Part shown: piece by piece, positions 1 to 6,349 of the stretch
Layout of the letters: each line of letters begins with the position of its first letter
Position numbering within the stretch: position 1 is the stretch's first letter
Assembly (NCBI GenBank): GCA_946479075.1
Contig: CAMLDT010000122.1
Coordinates: 1-10,585 of the forward strand
Direction of reading: 5' to 3'
From: an uncultured Polaromonas sp.
GTDB lineage: Bacteria; Pseudomonadota; Gammaproteobacteria; Burkholderiales; Burkholderiaceae
DNA length: 10,585 nt
Notes under the pieces: generated by a model
Database searches by the model: none
The model's input: the letters and a program-made list of their open reading frames with translations, nothing else
Told to the model about the DNA's origin: nothing
Program-made: the position numbers and the translations under genes

Positions 1-2195
1 AGGCCCAGGCGCTGGAACTTCACGTCCTGGCTCAGCAGCTTGTGCGTGCCGACCACGATGTCGATGCTGCCGTCGGCGATGCCCTTGATCGCAGCGGTGA
101 TCTCCTTGCCGGAGCGGAAGCGGCTCATCTCGGCGACCTTGACCGGCCATTTGGCAAAACGGTCCACCAGCGTCTGGTAGTGCTGTTCGGCCAGCAGCGT
201 GGTGGGTGCCAGCAGGGCCACCTGCTTGCCCCCGGTGATGGCGATGAAAGCAGCGCGCAGCGCCACCTCGGTCTTGCCGAAGCCCACGTCACCGCAGACC
301 AGCCGGTCCATGGGGCGCGGGCTGATCATGTCCTGGATCACGGCGTGGATAGCGGCGCGCTGGTCAGCGGTTTCGTCGAAGCCGAAATCGTTGGCAAAGG
401 TTTCGTAATCATCGGGCGAATAGCGGAAGGCGTGGCCCTCGCGCGCGGCGCGGCGCGCGTAGATGTTGAGCAGCTCGGCCGCCGAGTCGCGCACCTGCTC
501 GGCCGCCTTGCGTTTGGCTTTTTCCCACTGGCCGCTGCCCAGCCGGTGCAAAGGCGCTTCTTCAGCACTGACCCCGGTGTAGCGGCTGATTTGCTGGAGC
601 TGGCTGACCGGCACATAGAGCGTGGCGTTGTCGGCATATTCCAGATGCAGAAACTCGGTGTTGCCCTGGCCCAGGTCCATGTTGATCAGGCCCTTGTAGC
701 GGCCAATGCCGTGCGCGCTGTGCACCACCGGGTCGCCAACATTGAGTTCGGACAGGTCCTTGATCAGTGCCTCGACATCGCTGACCTGTTCCTGTTTTTT
801 GTTGCGGCGCCGGGTCACCGCACCGGCTGCAAACAGTTCGGTCTCGGTGACGAAGTCAATATCGCCTTCGAGCCAGCTGAAACCCGTGTTCAATGCTGCC
901 GTGGCGATACCGAGTTTTTCCGTGCTGGTCTGGAAGTCTTCCAGCGAGTCGAAGGCCGGCGGGCTGAGGCTGCTGGCGCGCAGGAAGTCCAGCAGGCTTT
1001 CGCGCCGGCCGTCGCTTTCGGCCAGCAGCAACACGCGCTGCGGCGTGTTGCGGATGTGGGCCTTGAGCCGGGCCAGCGGGTCTTCGGCCCCGCGCACCAC
1101 GGCGAGCTCACCGAGCTTCTGGAAATGCGCGTTGTCAGCCACGTCTTCAATCGCGGGCCGGATGGCCAGCTGCGCGTAGTCGTTGGCCCGCGCATAAAAC
1201 TGCTCGGTGCCCAGGAACAGCGATTCCGGCGGCAGGGCCGGGCGGTCCGGCGCATCGCGCACCAGCCGGTAGCGGTCTTTGGTGTCCTGCCAGAAGCGCT
1301 GGAAGGCCGGCTCCAGGTCACCGTGCAGCACCACGGTGGCGTCGCTGCCCAGGTAGTCGAAGACGGTCGCGGTTTCCTCGAAAAACAGCGGCAGGTAGTA
1401 CTCGATGCCGGCGGTGGCCACGCCGTTGCCGATGTCCTTGTAGATGCGGCTTTTGGTCGGGTCGCCCTCCAGTAGTTCGCGCCAGCGGCTGCGAAAGCGC
1501 GCGCGGGCCTCGTCGTCCATGGGGAACTCGCGGCCCGGCAGCAGCCGCACCTCGGGCACCGGGTACAGGCTGCGCTGGCTGTCCGGATCGAAGGTGCGTA
1601 TCGAGTCGATCTCGTCGTCGAACAGGTCCACGCGGTAAGGCACGGGCGAGCCCATGGGGAACAGGTCAATCAGGCCGCCGCGCACTGCATATTCACCCGG
1701 GCTCACCACCTGTGTGACGTGGCTGTAGCCGGCCAGGGTCAGCTGGCTCTTGAGTTTGGCTTCGTCGAGCTTTTGCTTGACCTTGAAGTGAAAGGTGTAG
1801 CCCGCCAGGAAGGCCGGTGGCGCCAGCCGGTACAGCGCGGTGGTGGCCGGCACGATCACCACATCGACGCCGCTTTCCGGGTCGCGCTGGCCGCCTGAGG
1901 CGTGCAGGCGCCACAGCGTGGCCAGACGTTCGCTGATCAGGTCCTGGTGCGGCGAAAACGTGTCGTAGGGCAGGGTCTCCCAGTCGGGAAACATCGCGCA
2001 GCGCAGTGCCGGCGCAAAAAAAGCCATCTCGTCGATGAGGCGCTGGGCGCTGACAGCATCCGCGGTGACGAGTGCGGTCAGCCGGCCGGCCGCCTTTTCC
2101 CGCAGGCCCAACTGCGCCAGCAACAAGGCGTCGGCCGAGCCGGCTGGCTGGGGCAGCGTGTAGCGTTTGCCGGGAAGCAGTTTGGGTAAATCCAT
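1..2195 (-). CDS. mfd: Transcription-repair coupling factor Mfd (N-terminal part, cut by window edge)
   Basis: Mfd is the cytoplasmic ATP-driven translocase that removes RNA polymerase stalled at DNA lesions and recruits UvrA for nucleotide excision repair. 731 complete residues are visible from the ATG at 2195, against about 1150 for the whole family. In order I see the UvrB-like N-terminal region (start MDLPKLLPGKRY, later FPDWETLPYD and SPGEYAVRGGLIDLFP), the CarD-like RNA-polymerase-interaction domain from about residue 480 (VGDPVVHSAHGIGRYKGL), and the first RecA-like helicase domain with Walker A GDVGFGKT at about 635-642 and PTTLLAEQHY after it. By comparison with E. coli Mfd, the window edge falls about five residues before the DEEH box, so the second motor domain and C-terminal domain are outside. 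It is divergent from ispD. The upstream sequence has no strong Shine-Dalgarno. Identification is secure; the reading frame is uninterrupted. Confidence 0.97.
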   Translation of the reverse strand, partial: MDLPKLLPGKRYTLPQPAGSADALLLAQLGLREKAAGRLTALVTADAVSAQRLIDEMAFFAPALRCAMFPDWETLPYDTFSPHQDLISERLATLWRLHASGGQRDPESGVDVVIVPATTALYRLAPPAFLAGYTFHFKVKQKLDEAKLKSQLTLAGYSHVTQVVSPGEYAVRGGLIDLFPMGSPVPYRVDLFDDEIDSIRTFDPDSQRSLYPVPEVRLLPGREFPMDDEARARFRSRWRELLEGDPTKSRIYKDIGNGVATAGIEYYLPLFFEETATVFDYLGSDATVVLHGDLEPAFQRFWQDTKDRYRLVRDAPDRPALPPESLFLGTEQFYARANDYAQLAIRPAIEDVADNAHFQKLGELAVVRGAEDPLARLKAHIRNTPQRVLLLAESDGRRESLLDFLRASSLSPPAFDSLEDFQTSTEKLGIATAALNTGFSWLEGDIDFVTETELFAAGAVTRRRNKKQEQVSDVEALIKDLSELNVGDPVVHSAHGIGRYKGLINMDLGQGNTEFLHLEYADNATLYVPVSQLQQISRYTGVSAEEAPLHRLGSGQWEKAKRKAAEQVRDSAAELLNIYARRAAREGHAFRYSPDDYETFANDFGFDETADQRAAIHAVIQDMISPRPMDRLVCGDVGFGKTEVALRAAFIAITGGKQVALLAPTTLLAEQHYQTLVDRFAKWPVKVAEMSRFRSGKEITAAIKGIADGSIDIVVGTHKLLSQDVKFQRLG

Positions 2196-2255
2196 GAACA
2201 GTCGGGAAAGGTGGCAGAAAGGCCATCAAGGGAAAAAGGGCCGGACAAAAGGGAA

Positions 2256-2283
2256 ACACCCCAAACCGGACGGAATGGGGTGT
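2256..2283. promoter_or_regulatory. Imperfect 28-bp dyad in the mfd/ispD divergent region
   Basis: The 130 bp between mfd and ispD contains ACACCCC (2256-2262) and its exact complement GGGGTGT (2277-2283), with a nested CCG/CGG pair (2266-2268 and 2271-2273). A second small dyad, GTGTG-AC-CACAC, overlaps at 2280-2291. The position suits either an operator acting on both genes or a hairpin in the mfd leader RNA. Function is inferred from symmetry only. Confidence 0.4.
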
Positions 2284-2292
2284 GACCACACA

Positions 2293-2319
2293 TTGAAGCC
2301 CGATTTTAGAATCTATGAT
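2293..2319 (+). promoter_or_regulatory. Candidate ispD promoter
   Basis: TTGAAG at 2293-2298 could be a -35 element. Possible -10 elements are TATGAT at 2314-2319 (15-bp spacer, short) or TAGAAT at 2307-2312 (without a good -35). Either -10 would start transcription within a few bases of the ispD ATG at 2326, leaving little or no leader. The prediction is weak because the spacing is not ideal. Confidence 0.3.
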
Positions 2320-2325
2320 CGGGCC

Positions 2326-3135
2326 ATGACGCCGCCAGCCCCCAAATCCCTGATTCCGCGATTTTTTGCGCTGATCCCGTGTGCGGGCCAGGGCACGCGG
2401 GCCAGCGGGGACACCACGACGCATCCGGGCTTGCCCAAGCAATACCAGCCGATTGCCGGTGTCCCCATGGTGCTGCACACGCTGAAGGCGTTTGCCGAGG
2501 TGCCGCGCATCACCTCGTCACTGGTCGTGGTGGCGCCGGGGGATTCCTTTTTTGACGGGCAGGCGCTCGCCGGCGTGGCGGTGGCACCCTGCGGAGGCGA
2601 CAGCCGCGCGGCCAGCGTGCTGGGCGGCCTCGAACAACTCGCCGCCAGCGGCGCGGAAGCCGACGACTGGGTGCTGGTGCACGACGCGGCGCGCTGCCTG
2701 GTCACGCCCCAGCTGATTGACAGCCTGATCGACGCTTGCCACTGCGACCCCGTGGGCGGGCTGCTGGCGCAGCCGGTGCCCGACACCCTCAAGCAGGCAC
2801 AGGACGGCCGGGTGGTGGCGACGGTCCCGCGCGAACAAAAATGGCAGGCGCAAACGCCCCAGATGTTCCGCCTGGGCGCGCTGACGCAGGCCTTGAAGAT
2901 GGCGGTGACGCTGGAAGAAGCCGTCACGGATGAGGCCAGCGCGATGGAAGCGGCCGGTCTCGCGCCCCAACTGGTGCGCGGCAGCGCGCACAACTTCAAG
3001 GTGACCTGGCCGGAAGATTTTGTGCTGGCCGAAGCGCTGATCAAAAGCCGCACCCCGGCGGCGCCGAGGGTGCGCAAGACGGCAGCAGCCCAGGCCGCCG
3101 CTGCGACGGCCCCCACACATGAAGCCCAGCCATGA
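2326..3135 (+). CDS. ispD: 2-C-methyl-D-erythritol 4-phosphate cytidylyltransferase IspD
   Basis: IspD joins CTP and MEP to give CDP-methylerythritol and pyrophosphate, the third step of the cytoplasmic MEP pathway to isoprenoids. With the ATG at 2326 the protein has 269 residues, somewhat longer than the usual 225-240. Visible family signatures are the nucleotide-binding start [11 protein letters not shown] (15-25) and PKQY (37-40), with R25 and K38 matching the catalytic Arg/Lys of E. coli IspD, then VLVHDAAR (116-123), [11 protein letters not shown] (201-211) and the K225 region KVTWPED. The in-frame upstream ATG at 2167 is rejected because it would lie inside mfd on the other strand and add 53 residues unlike IspD. 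Oddities are about six extra residues between R25 and K38 (TTTHPG-type) and an Ala-rich tail after residue 240. No Shine-Dalgarno is evident before the chosen ATG. It overlaps ispF by ATGA. Confidence 0.95.
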   Translation: MTPPAPKSLIPRFFALIPCAGQGTRASGDTTTHPGLPKQYQPIAGVPMVLHTLKAFAEVPRITSSLVVVAPGDSFFDGQALAGVAVAPCGGDSRAASVLGGLEQLAASGAEADDWVLVHDAARCLVTPQLIDSLIDACHCDPVGGLLAQPVPDTLKQAQDGRVVATVPREQKWQAQTPQMFRLGALTQALKMAVTLEEAVTDEASAMEAAGLAPQLVRGSAHNFKVTWPEDFVLAEALIKSRTPAAPRVRKTAAAQAAAATAPTHEAQP

Positions 3136-3653
3136 GCCAGCCTGATCTGTCCGACAAGCCTGAGAAGCCTGCCGTTCCTCCGTTCAGAATCGGGGAGGGC
3201 TGGGATACCCATGCCTTGGTGCCCGGCCGCAAGCTCATCCTCGGCGGCGTGAACGTGCCGCACAGCACCGGCCTGCTGGGCCACTCGGACGCCGATGTGC
3301 TGATCCACGCCATCATCGATGCGCTGCTGGGCGCCGCCGGACTGGGCGACATCGGCAGCCATTTCCCCGACACCGAGGCGCGTTTCAAGGGCGCTGATTC
3401 GGTGGTACTGCTGCGCGAAACCGGCCGCCTGCTGGCACAGCGCGGCCTGCACATCGGCAACATCGACAGCACCGTGATTGCGCAGGCGCCCAAGCTGGCC
3501 CCGCATATTCCGGCGATGCGCCAATCCCTGGCCGACGCGCTCGGCCTGGAGCTGTCGCAGGTCAACGTCAAAGCCAAAACCGCCGAGAAACTCGGCCCCG
3601 TGGGGCAAGGCCTGAGCATGGAAGCGCGGGCCGTGGCGCTACTGTTTTCATAG
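3132..3653 (+). CDS. ispF: 2-C-methyl-D-erythritol 2,4-cyclodiphosphate synthase IspF
   Basis: IspF cyclises CDP-methylerythritol 2-phosphate to MEcPP with release of CMP, the fifth MEP-pathway step; the family forms cytoplasmic trimers with one metal ion per active site. The protein has 173 residues. Metal ligands by alignment to E. coli (D8, H10, H42) are D25 and H27 in GWDTHAL and H59 in [23 protein letters not shown] (about 78-90), [14 protein letters not shown] and the end [15 protein letters not shown] are also typical. About 16 residues precede the usual IspF start (polar, Pro/Lys-rich), but the ATG at 3132 overlaps the ispD stop, which favours translational coupling. The missing intermediate enzyme, IspE, is not in the window. 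The TAG stop (3651-3653) is the first three bases of a 41-nt dispersed repeat. Confidence 0.96.
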   Translation: MSQPDLSDKPEKPAVPPFRIGEGWDTHALVPGRKLILGGVNVPHSTGLLGHSDADVLIHAIIDALLGAAGLGDIGSHFPDTEARFKGADSVVLLRETGRLLAQRGLHIGNIDSTVIAQAPKLAPHIPAMRQSLADALGLELSQVNVKAKTAEKLGPVGQGLSMEARAVALLFS

Positions 3654-3691
3654 CTGCCTGCGCTTGCTGGACGGGGGCTGGAGCCCGATTT
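3651..3691 (+). repeat. 41-nt intergenic repeat, copy 1
   Basis: This stretch starts TAGCTGCC, continues GCGC, then GGGCTGGAG, and ends CCGATTT. The reverse complement of 10384-10424 has the same layout at identical spacing, with 31 of 41 positions equal by hand alignment. The differences cluster in the middle (positions 14-24). GGGC-TGGA-GCCC in the right half can fold. It resembles the TAGCTGC...GGAGGCC repeats I remember from Comamonadaceae intergenic DNA, a recollection and not a database result. Confidence 0.7.
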
Positions 3692-3741
3692 GATGCATAA
3701 GCCCCGCGCCAACTCTTTTCGGGCGGGGGCCGCGGGCGCAA

Positions 3742-3758
3742 CCCCCCTTCGATGGGGG
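3742..3758. terminator. GC hairpin between convergent ispF and envZ
   Basis: CCCCC (3743-3747), a six-base loop TTCGAT, and GGGGG (3754-3758) form a short strong stem in the gap between the convergent ispF and envZ genes. No T tract follows on either strand, so intrinsic termination is uncertain. It could instead be part of the neighbouring REP-like element. Confidence 0.3.
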
Positions 3759-3761
3759 CAT

Positions 3762-3786
3762 CCTTCTACAGGCTCAGGACGAACGG
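3762..3786 (-). repeat. REP-like dispersed element
   Basis: On the minus strand this reads CCGTTCGTCCTGAGCC followed by TGTAGAAGG. It closely matches a short extragenic repeat common in proteobacterial genomes (GTTCGTCCTGAGCCTGTCGAAGG type), which in one frame encodes the recognisable nonsense peptide RPEPVEG. Here one base of the usual TCGAAGG differs (TAGAAGG). The family assignment is from memory; only one copy is in the window. Confidence 0.6.
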
Positions 3787-3804
3787 ATTCCAGTGAACGT
3801 GGGG

Positions 3805-5202
3805 CTAACCTCTTCTTAGCTTGATGTGTGCCGCCAGCCCGCCCGAGCCGGTGTTGGCCAGCGCAAACACGCCGCCCATGCGGTGCAGGGTTTTCTCGAC
3901 GATGGCCAGGCCCAGCCCGGCGCCGGTGGCGGCGGTGCGCGCCGCATCGCCGCGAAAGAAGGGTTTGGTCAGGTTGTTCAGGGCTTGCGGCGCCACGCCG
4001 GTGCCGTGGTCGCGCACCTTGATGAGTACCCACTGGTCGCGTTCCTTGGCCGCAATATCGACAACCGCCATGCCGGTGTCAGGCGTCTTGCCGTAGCGCC
4101 TGGCGTTTTCCAGCAGGTTGGCGATCACGCGGAACAGCTCCACCTCGTCGGCCAGCACGGTGATCTCTCCGGGCAGGCTGACGTTGACCCGCATGTCGGT
4201 GTATTCGGCCACGGCGTACACGGCCGAATCGATGATGGCGTTCAGCGACAGCGGCGCCAGCTGCGGTGGATCAGGCCGGGCGTAGTCCAGGAACTTGTCG
4301 ATGATGGCATCGAGCTGGGAGATGTCGGCCGCCATGTGGGCGCGCGCCTCGGCATCCGCCACGCTCATCTCGGTTTCAAGCCGCAGCCGCGCCAGCGGCG
4401 TGCGCAAATCGTGGGAAATGCCGGCCAGCATGATGACCCGGTCTTCCTCGATTTTCGAGAGCTGTTCGGCCATGCGGTTGAAGCCGATGTTGACCTCGCG
4501 GATTTCGCTGGTCGCCACCTGTTCGTCGAGCAGGCTGGCGTCGAAATCGCCATCGCGCATGCGGCTGGCCGCAAACGACAGCTGCTTGAGCGGGCGGTTG
4601 ATCAGGCGCGCAATCAGTGCGGCGCCGACCAGCGACAGAATCGCCGCCGTGATCAGCCAGATCAACCAGGTGCCGCCCTGCATCGGCCCCAGCCGCGAAG
4701 GGTCGGTGAGCAGCCAGTAGGCATCGCCGTCGATGGTGAAACCGACCCACAGCCCGGGGGTGCCATTGACGGATTTGGCGACCACCGTGCCTTTGCCCAT
4801 GCGCGAGGTCAGTTCGTCGCCGATGCGTTCACCAAAAGGATCGTTGATAAAAACCTCGTACTTGTCGCGCGGCTCGCGCGGCGAGATGCGAACCCCTTCT
4901 TCTTCTGCCAGGGTCTTGATCAGCCAGACCCGGGTGATCGAGTCGGAGTACTTGAGGGCGGCCCGGCTCAGGTTGACGAGGGACGCCAGTTGCTGGGCGC
5001 TTTGCACCGCGCGCGGCTCGAACTCCAGGGCCCGAAAGGTCTGCAGCCAGGCGACGATGCAGCCGATCAGCAGCAGCGCCAGGAAGAAGAAGGTCCGCCA
5101 GAAGAGGCTCAGGCCGACACGCGGGCGCATCTCCAGCGGCGCCGGCGCTGTTTCCAGGGCGGCAGGAGCGGTTTCGAGGTGAGCGGCGTGTGTGCCTTGC
5201 AT
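3805..5202 (-). CDS. envZ: EnvZ-like sensor histidine kinase
   Basis: This is an inner-membrane histidine kinase that would autophosphorylate and pass phosphate to the OmpR protein encoded just upstream. The 465 residues contain a cytoplasmic N-terminus with a small LETAP repeat (9-24), a first membrane segment about 33-53, a periplasmic sensor domain about 54-177, a second membrane segment about 178-199, HAMP about 200-252, and an H-box AGISHDLRTPLARLR with H264. The H-box is almost identical to that of EnvZ (AGVSHDLRTPLTRIR). The ATPase domain has an N box NLLENARRYG (362-371), DHGTG (398-402), KPFFRG (413-418) and GAGLGLAI (427-434). All key residues are present. The start is uncertain: the ATG at 5202 has no clear Shine-Dalgarno, and Met25 is an alternative that keeps both membrane segments. 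It lies 97 bp after ompR on the same strand. The signal sensed is unknown. Confidence 0.92.
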   Translation of the reverse strand: MQGTHAAHLETAPAALETAPAPLEMRPRVGLSLFWRTFFFLALLLIGCIVAWLQTFRALEFEPRAVQSAQQLASLVNLSRAALKYSDSITRVWLIKTLAEEEGVRISPREPRDKYEVFINDPFGERIGDELTSRMGKGTVVAKSVNGTPGLWVGFTIDGDAYWLLTDPSRLGPMQGGTWLIWLITAAILSLVGAALIARLINRPLKQLSFAASRMRDGDFDASLLDEQVATSEIREVNIGFNRMAEQLSKIEEDRVIMLAGISHDLRTPLARLRLETEMSVADAEARAHMAADISQLDAIIDKFLDYARPDPPQLAPLSLNAIIDSAVYAVAEYTDMRVNVSLPGEITVLADEVELFRVIANLLENARRYGKTPDTGMAVVDIAAKERDQWVLIKVRDHGTGVAPQALNNLTKPFFRGDAARTAATGAGLGLAIVEKTLHRMGGVFALANTGSGGLAAHIKLRRG

Positions 5203-5242
5203 GCAGGGGCTCGCGGGGAACGGGAGAGGGAGGCCGCCTGGT

Positions 5243-5271
5243 CCGCCGGCATGGGGTCCGGCGTCCGGCGG
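5243..5271 (-). other. Stem-loop in the ompR-envZ spacer
   Basis: CCGCCGG (5243-5249) and CCGGCGG (5265-5271) are perfect complements separated by 15 bases. GCCGCC (5233-5238) can compete for pairing with GGCGGC (5267-5272). The structure lies in the 97-bp spacer between the ompR stop and envZ start. It could reduce read-through or stabilise the upstream message, giving less kinase than regulator. There is no T tract. The role is inferred. Confidence 0.35.
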
Positions 5272-5299
5272 CGGTTGTTATTGGGTTCCTGGGTTCGTG

Positions 5300-6037
5300 T
5301 CAGTTGGTGCCGTCCGGCACAAACACATACCCAATGCCCCAGACGGTCTGGATGTAGCGCGGCACAGCTGCATCCGTCTCGATCAGCTTGCGCAGGCGCG
5401 AAACCTGGACGTCCAGGCTGCGGTCAAAAGGCTCGAACTCCCGGCCGCGCGCCAGCTGTGCCAGCTTTTCACGCGACAGCGGCTGGCGCGGATGCCGCAC
5501 CAGGGTCTTGAGCATGGCAAATTCACCGGTGGTCAGTGGCAGTTCCTCGCCGTTTTTCTGCAGCGTGCGCAGGCCCATGTCGAAAGTAAAGGGGCCGAAG
5601 TTGACGACTTCCTGCTCGCTCGACGGGGCGCCCGGCACCTCGGTGGCGGGGCGGCGGCGCAGCACGGCATGGATGCGGGCCAGCAATTCACGCGGGTTGA
5701 AGGGCTTGGCCAGGTAATCGTCGGCGCCGACTTCCAGGCCGACGATGCGGTCCACGTCCTCGCCCTTGGCGGTCAGCATGATGATGGGGGTGCGGTCATT
5801 GGCGGCGCGCAGGCGCCGGCAGATCGACAGACCGTCCTCGCCGGGCATCATCAGGTCCAGCACGATCAGGTCCACGGCGTCCCGCATCATGATGCGGTTG
5901 AGTGCCTTGCTGTCTTCCGCCAGGATGACCTCAAAGCCTTCCTGGGTCAGGTAGCGGCGCAGCAGGTCGCGGATGCGGACATCATCGTCAAGAATCAGGA
6001 TCTTGTCGGCGCGGGGGGTGTTGCTAGCTTGGTTCAT
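5300..6037 (-). CDS. ompR: OmpR-family response regulator
   Basis: This is a cytoplasmic DNA-binding response regulator, the partner of the EnvZ-like kinase downstream. It has 245 residues; E. coli OmpR has 239. The receiver domain (about 10-125) has the acidic pocket DDD at 17-19, the phospho-acceptor D61 in VLDLMMPGEDGLSICRRLR, T89 in MLTAKGE and K111 in KPFNPRELLAR. The linker PGAPSSEQE is followed by a winged-helix domain (about 145-240) with TTGEFAMLKTLV, LARGREFEPFDRSLDVQ and the ending QTVWGIGYVFVPDGTN. The agreement with enterobacterial OmpR runs along the whole length, so it is a true OmpR-type protein and not just a generic winged-helix regulator. It is first in a two-gene unit with envZ. 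In enterobacteria the pair controls porins and osmotic response; the target set here is unknown. The ATG at 6037 has a weak ribosome site. Confidence 0.95.
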   Translation of the reverse strand: MNQASNTPRADKILILDDDVRIRDLLRRYLTQEGFEVILAEDSKALNRIMMRDAVDLIVLDLMMPGEDGLSICRRLRAANDRTPIIMLTAKGEDVDRIVGLEVGADDYLAKPFNPRELLARIHAVLRRRPATEVPGAPSSEQEVVNFGPFTFDMGLRTLQKNGEELPLTTGEFAMLKTLVRHPRQPLSREKLAQLARGREFEPFDRSLDVQVSRLRKLIETDAAVPRYIQTVWGIGYVFVPDGTN

Positions 6038-6052
6038 GGTGGCATCGTAATT

Positions 6053-6124
6053 TGTAACAGAGCCATTTTGTCGGCTAAAAACGTCGAATCTTCAAATTCC
6101 GCGCACTTTGACACACTGTTACAG
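6053..6124. promoter_or_regulatory. Paired GTAACA-type sites upstream of ompR
   Basis: TTTGTAACAG (6051-6060) and CTGTTACAG (6116-6124) are inverted copies of the same 8-mer TGTAACAG, about 55 bp apart, both within 90 bp of the ompR start. The core TTTGTAACA resembles the GTAACA/GTTACA half-site in enterobacterial OmpR boxes. Autoregulation by OmpR is therefore plausible but inferred. The rest of the 312-bp region 6038-6349 shows no convincing gene. It has a TTCAGGC tandem pair near 6280-6294. Confidence 0.4.
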
Positions 6125-6303
6125 AACTTGCGAGTGTGAGCAAGCCGGACAAACGGCAGATAAGCACCGCAGCGCATCATGGGCCGCAGGATGACTGCAG
6201 TTGGGGACCGAAGCTGACAAGGTTTGGACCTGAATGCGGCTATCGTGACGTGACGATGGTGGCCCGGCTGGCGCCGTATTTCAGGCTTCAGGCTTGTTCC
6301 CCA

Positions 6304-6309
6304 TTGACA
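6304..6309 (+). promoter_or_regulatory. Possible -35 element for the SIMPL gene
   Basis: A perfect TTGACA lies 41 bases before the TTG start. The sequence 17 bp further on (TCAAAA, 6327-6332) is a poor -10 element, so this is only a weak promoter candidate. Confidence 0.2.
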
Positions 6310-6349
6310 TCAATAAACATCCCTCATCAAAACTCATCGAAAGAAAACA

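Noticed and set aside
42..1475. Long plus-strand open frame opposite mfd
   Set aside because: It lies antisense to clearly coding mfd; its composition (Gln/Ala/Val/Arg-rich, no domain) is what the opposite strand of a high-GC gene gives.
2167..2325. Upstream ATG extension of IspD
   Set aside because: It would place the start inside mfd on the other strand and add 53 Lys/Gly-rich residues unlike any IspD N-terminus.
2313..3608. 431-codon minus-strand open frame opposite ispD-ispF
   Set aside because: Both opposite-strand genes have full family motifs; this frame has none and is a high-GC shadow.
3826..5511. 561-codon plus-strand open frame opposite envZ and the end of ompR
   Set aside because: It crosses two well-identified genes and their spacer on the other strand and shows no recognisable domain.
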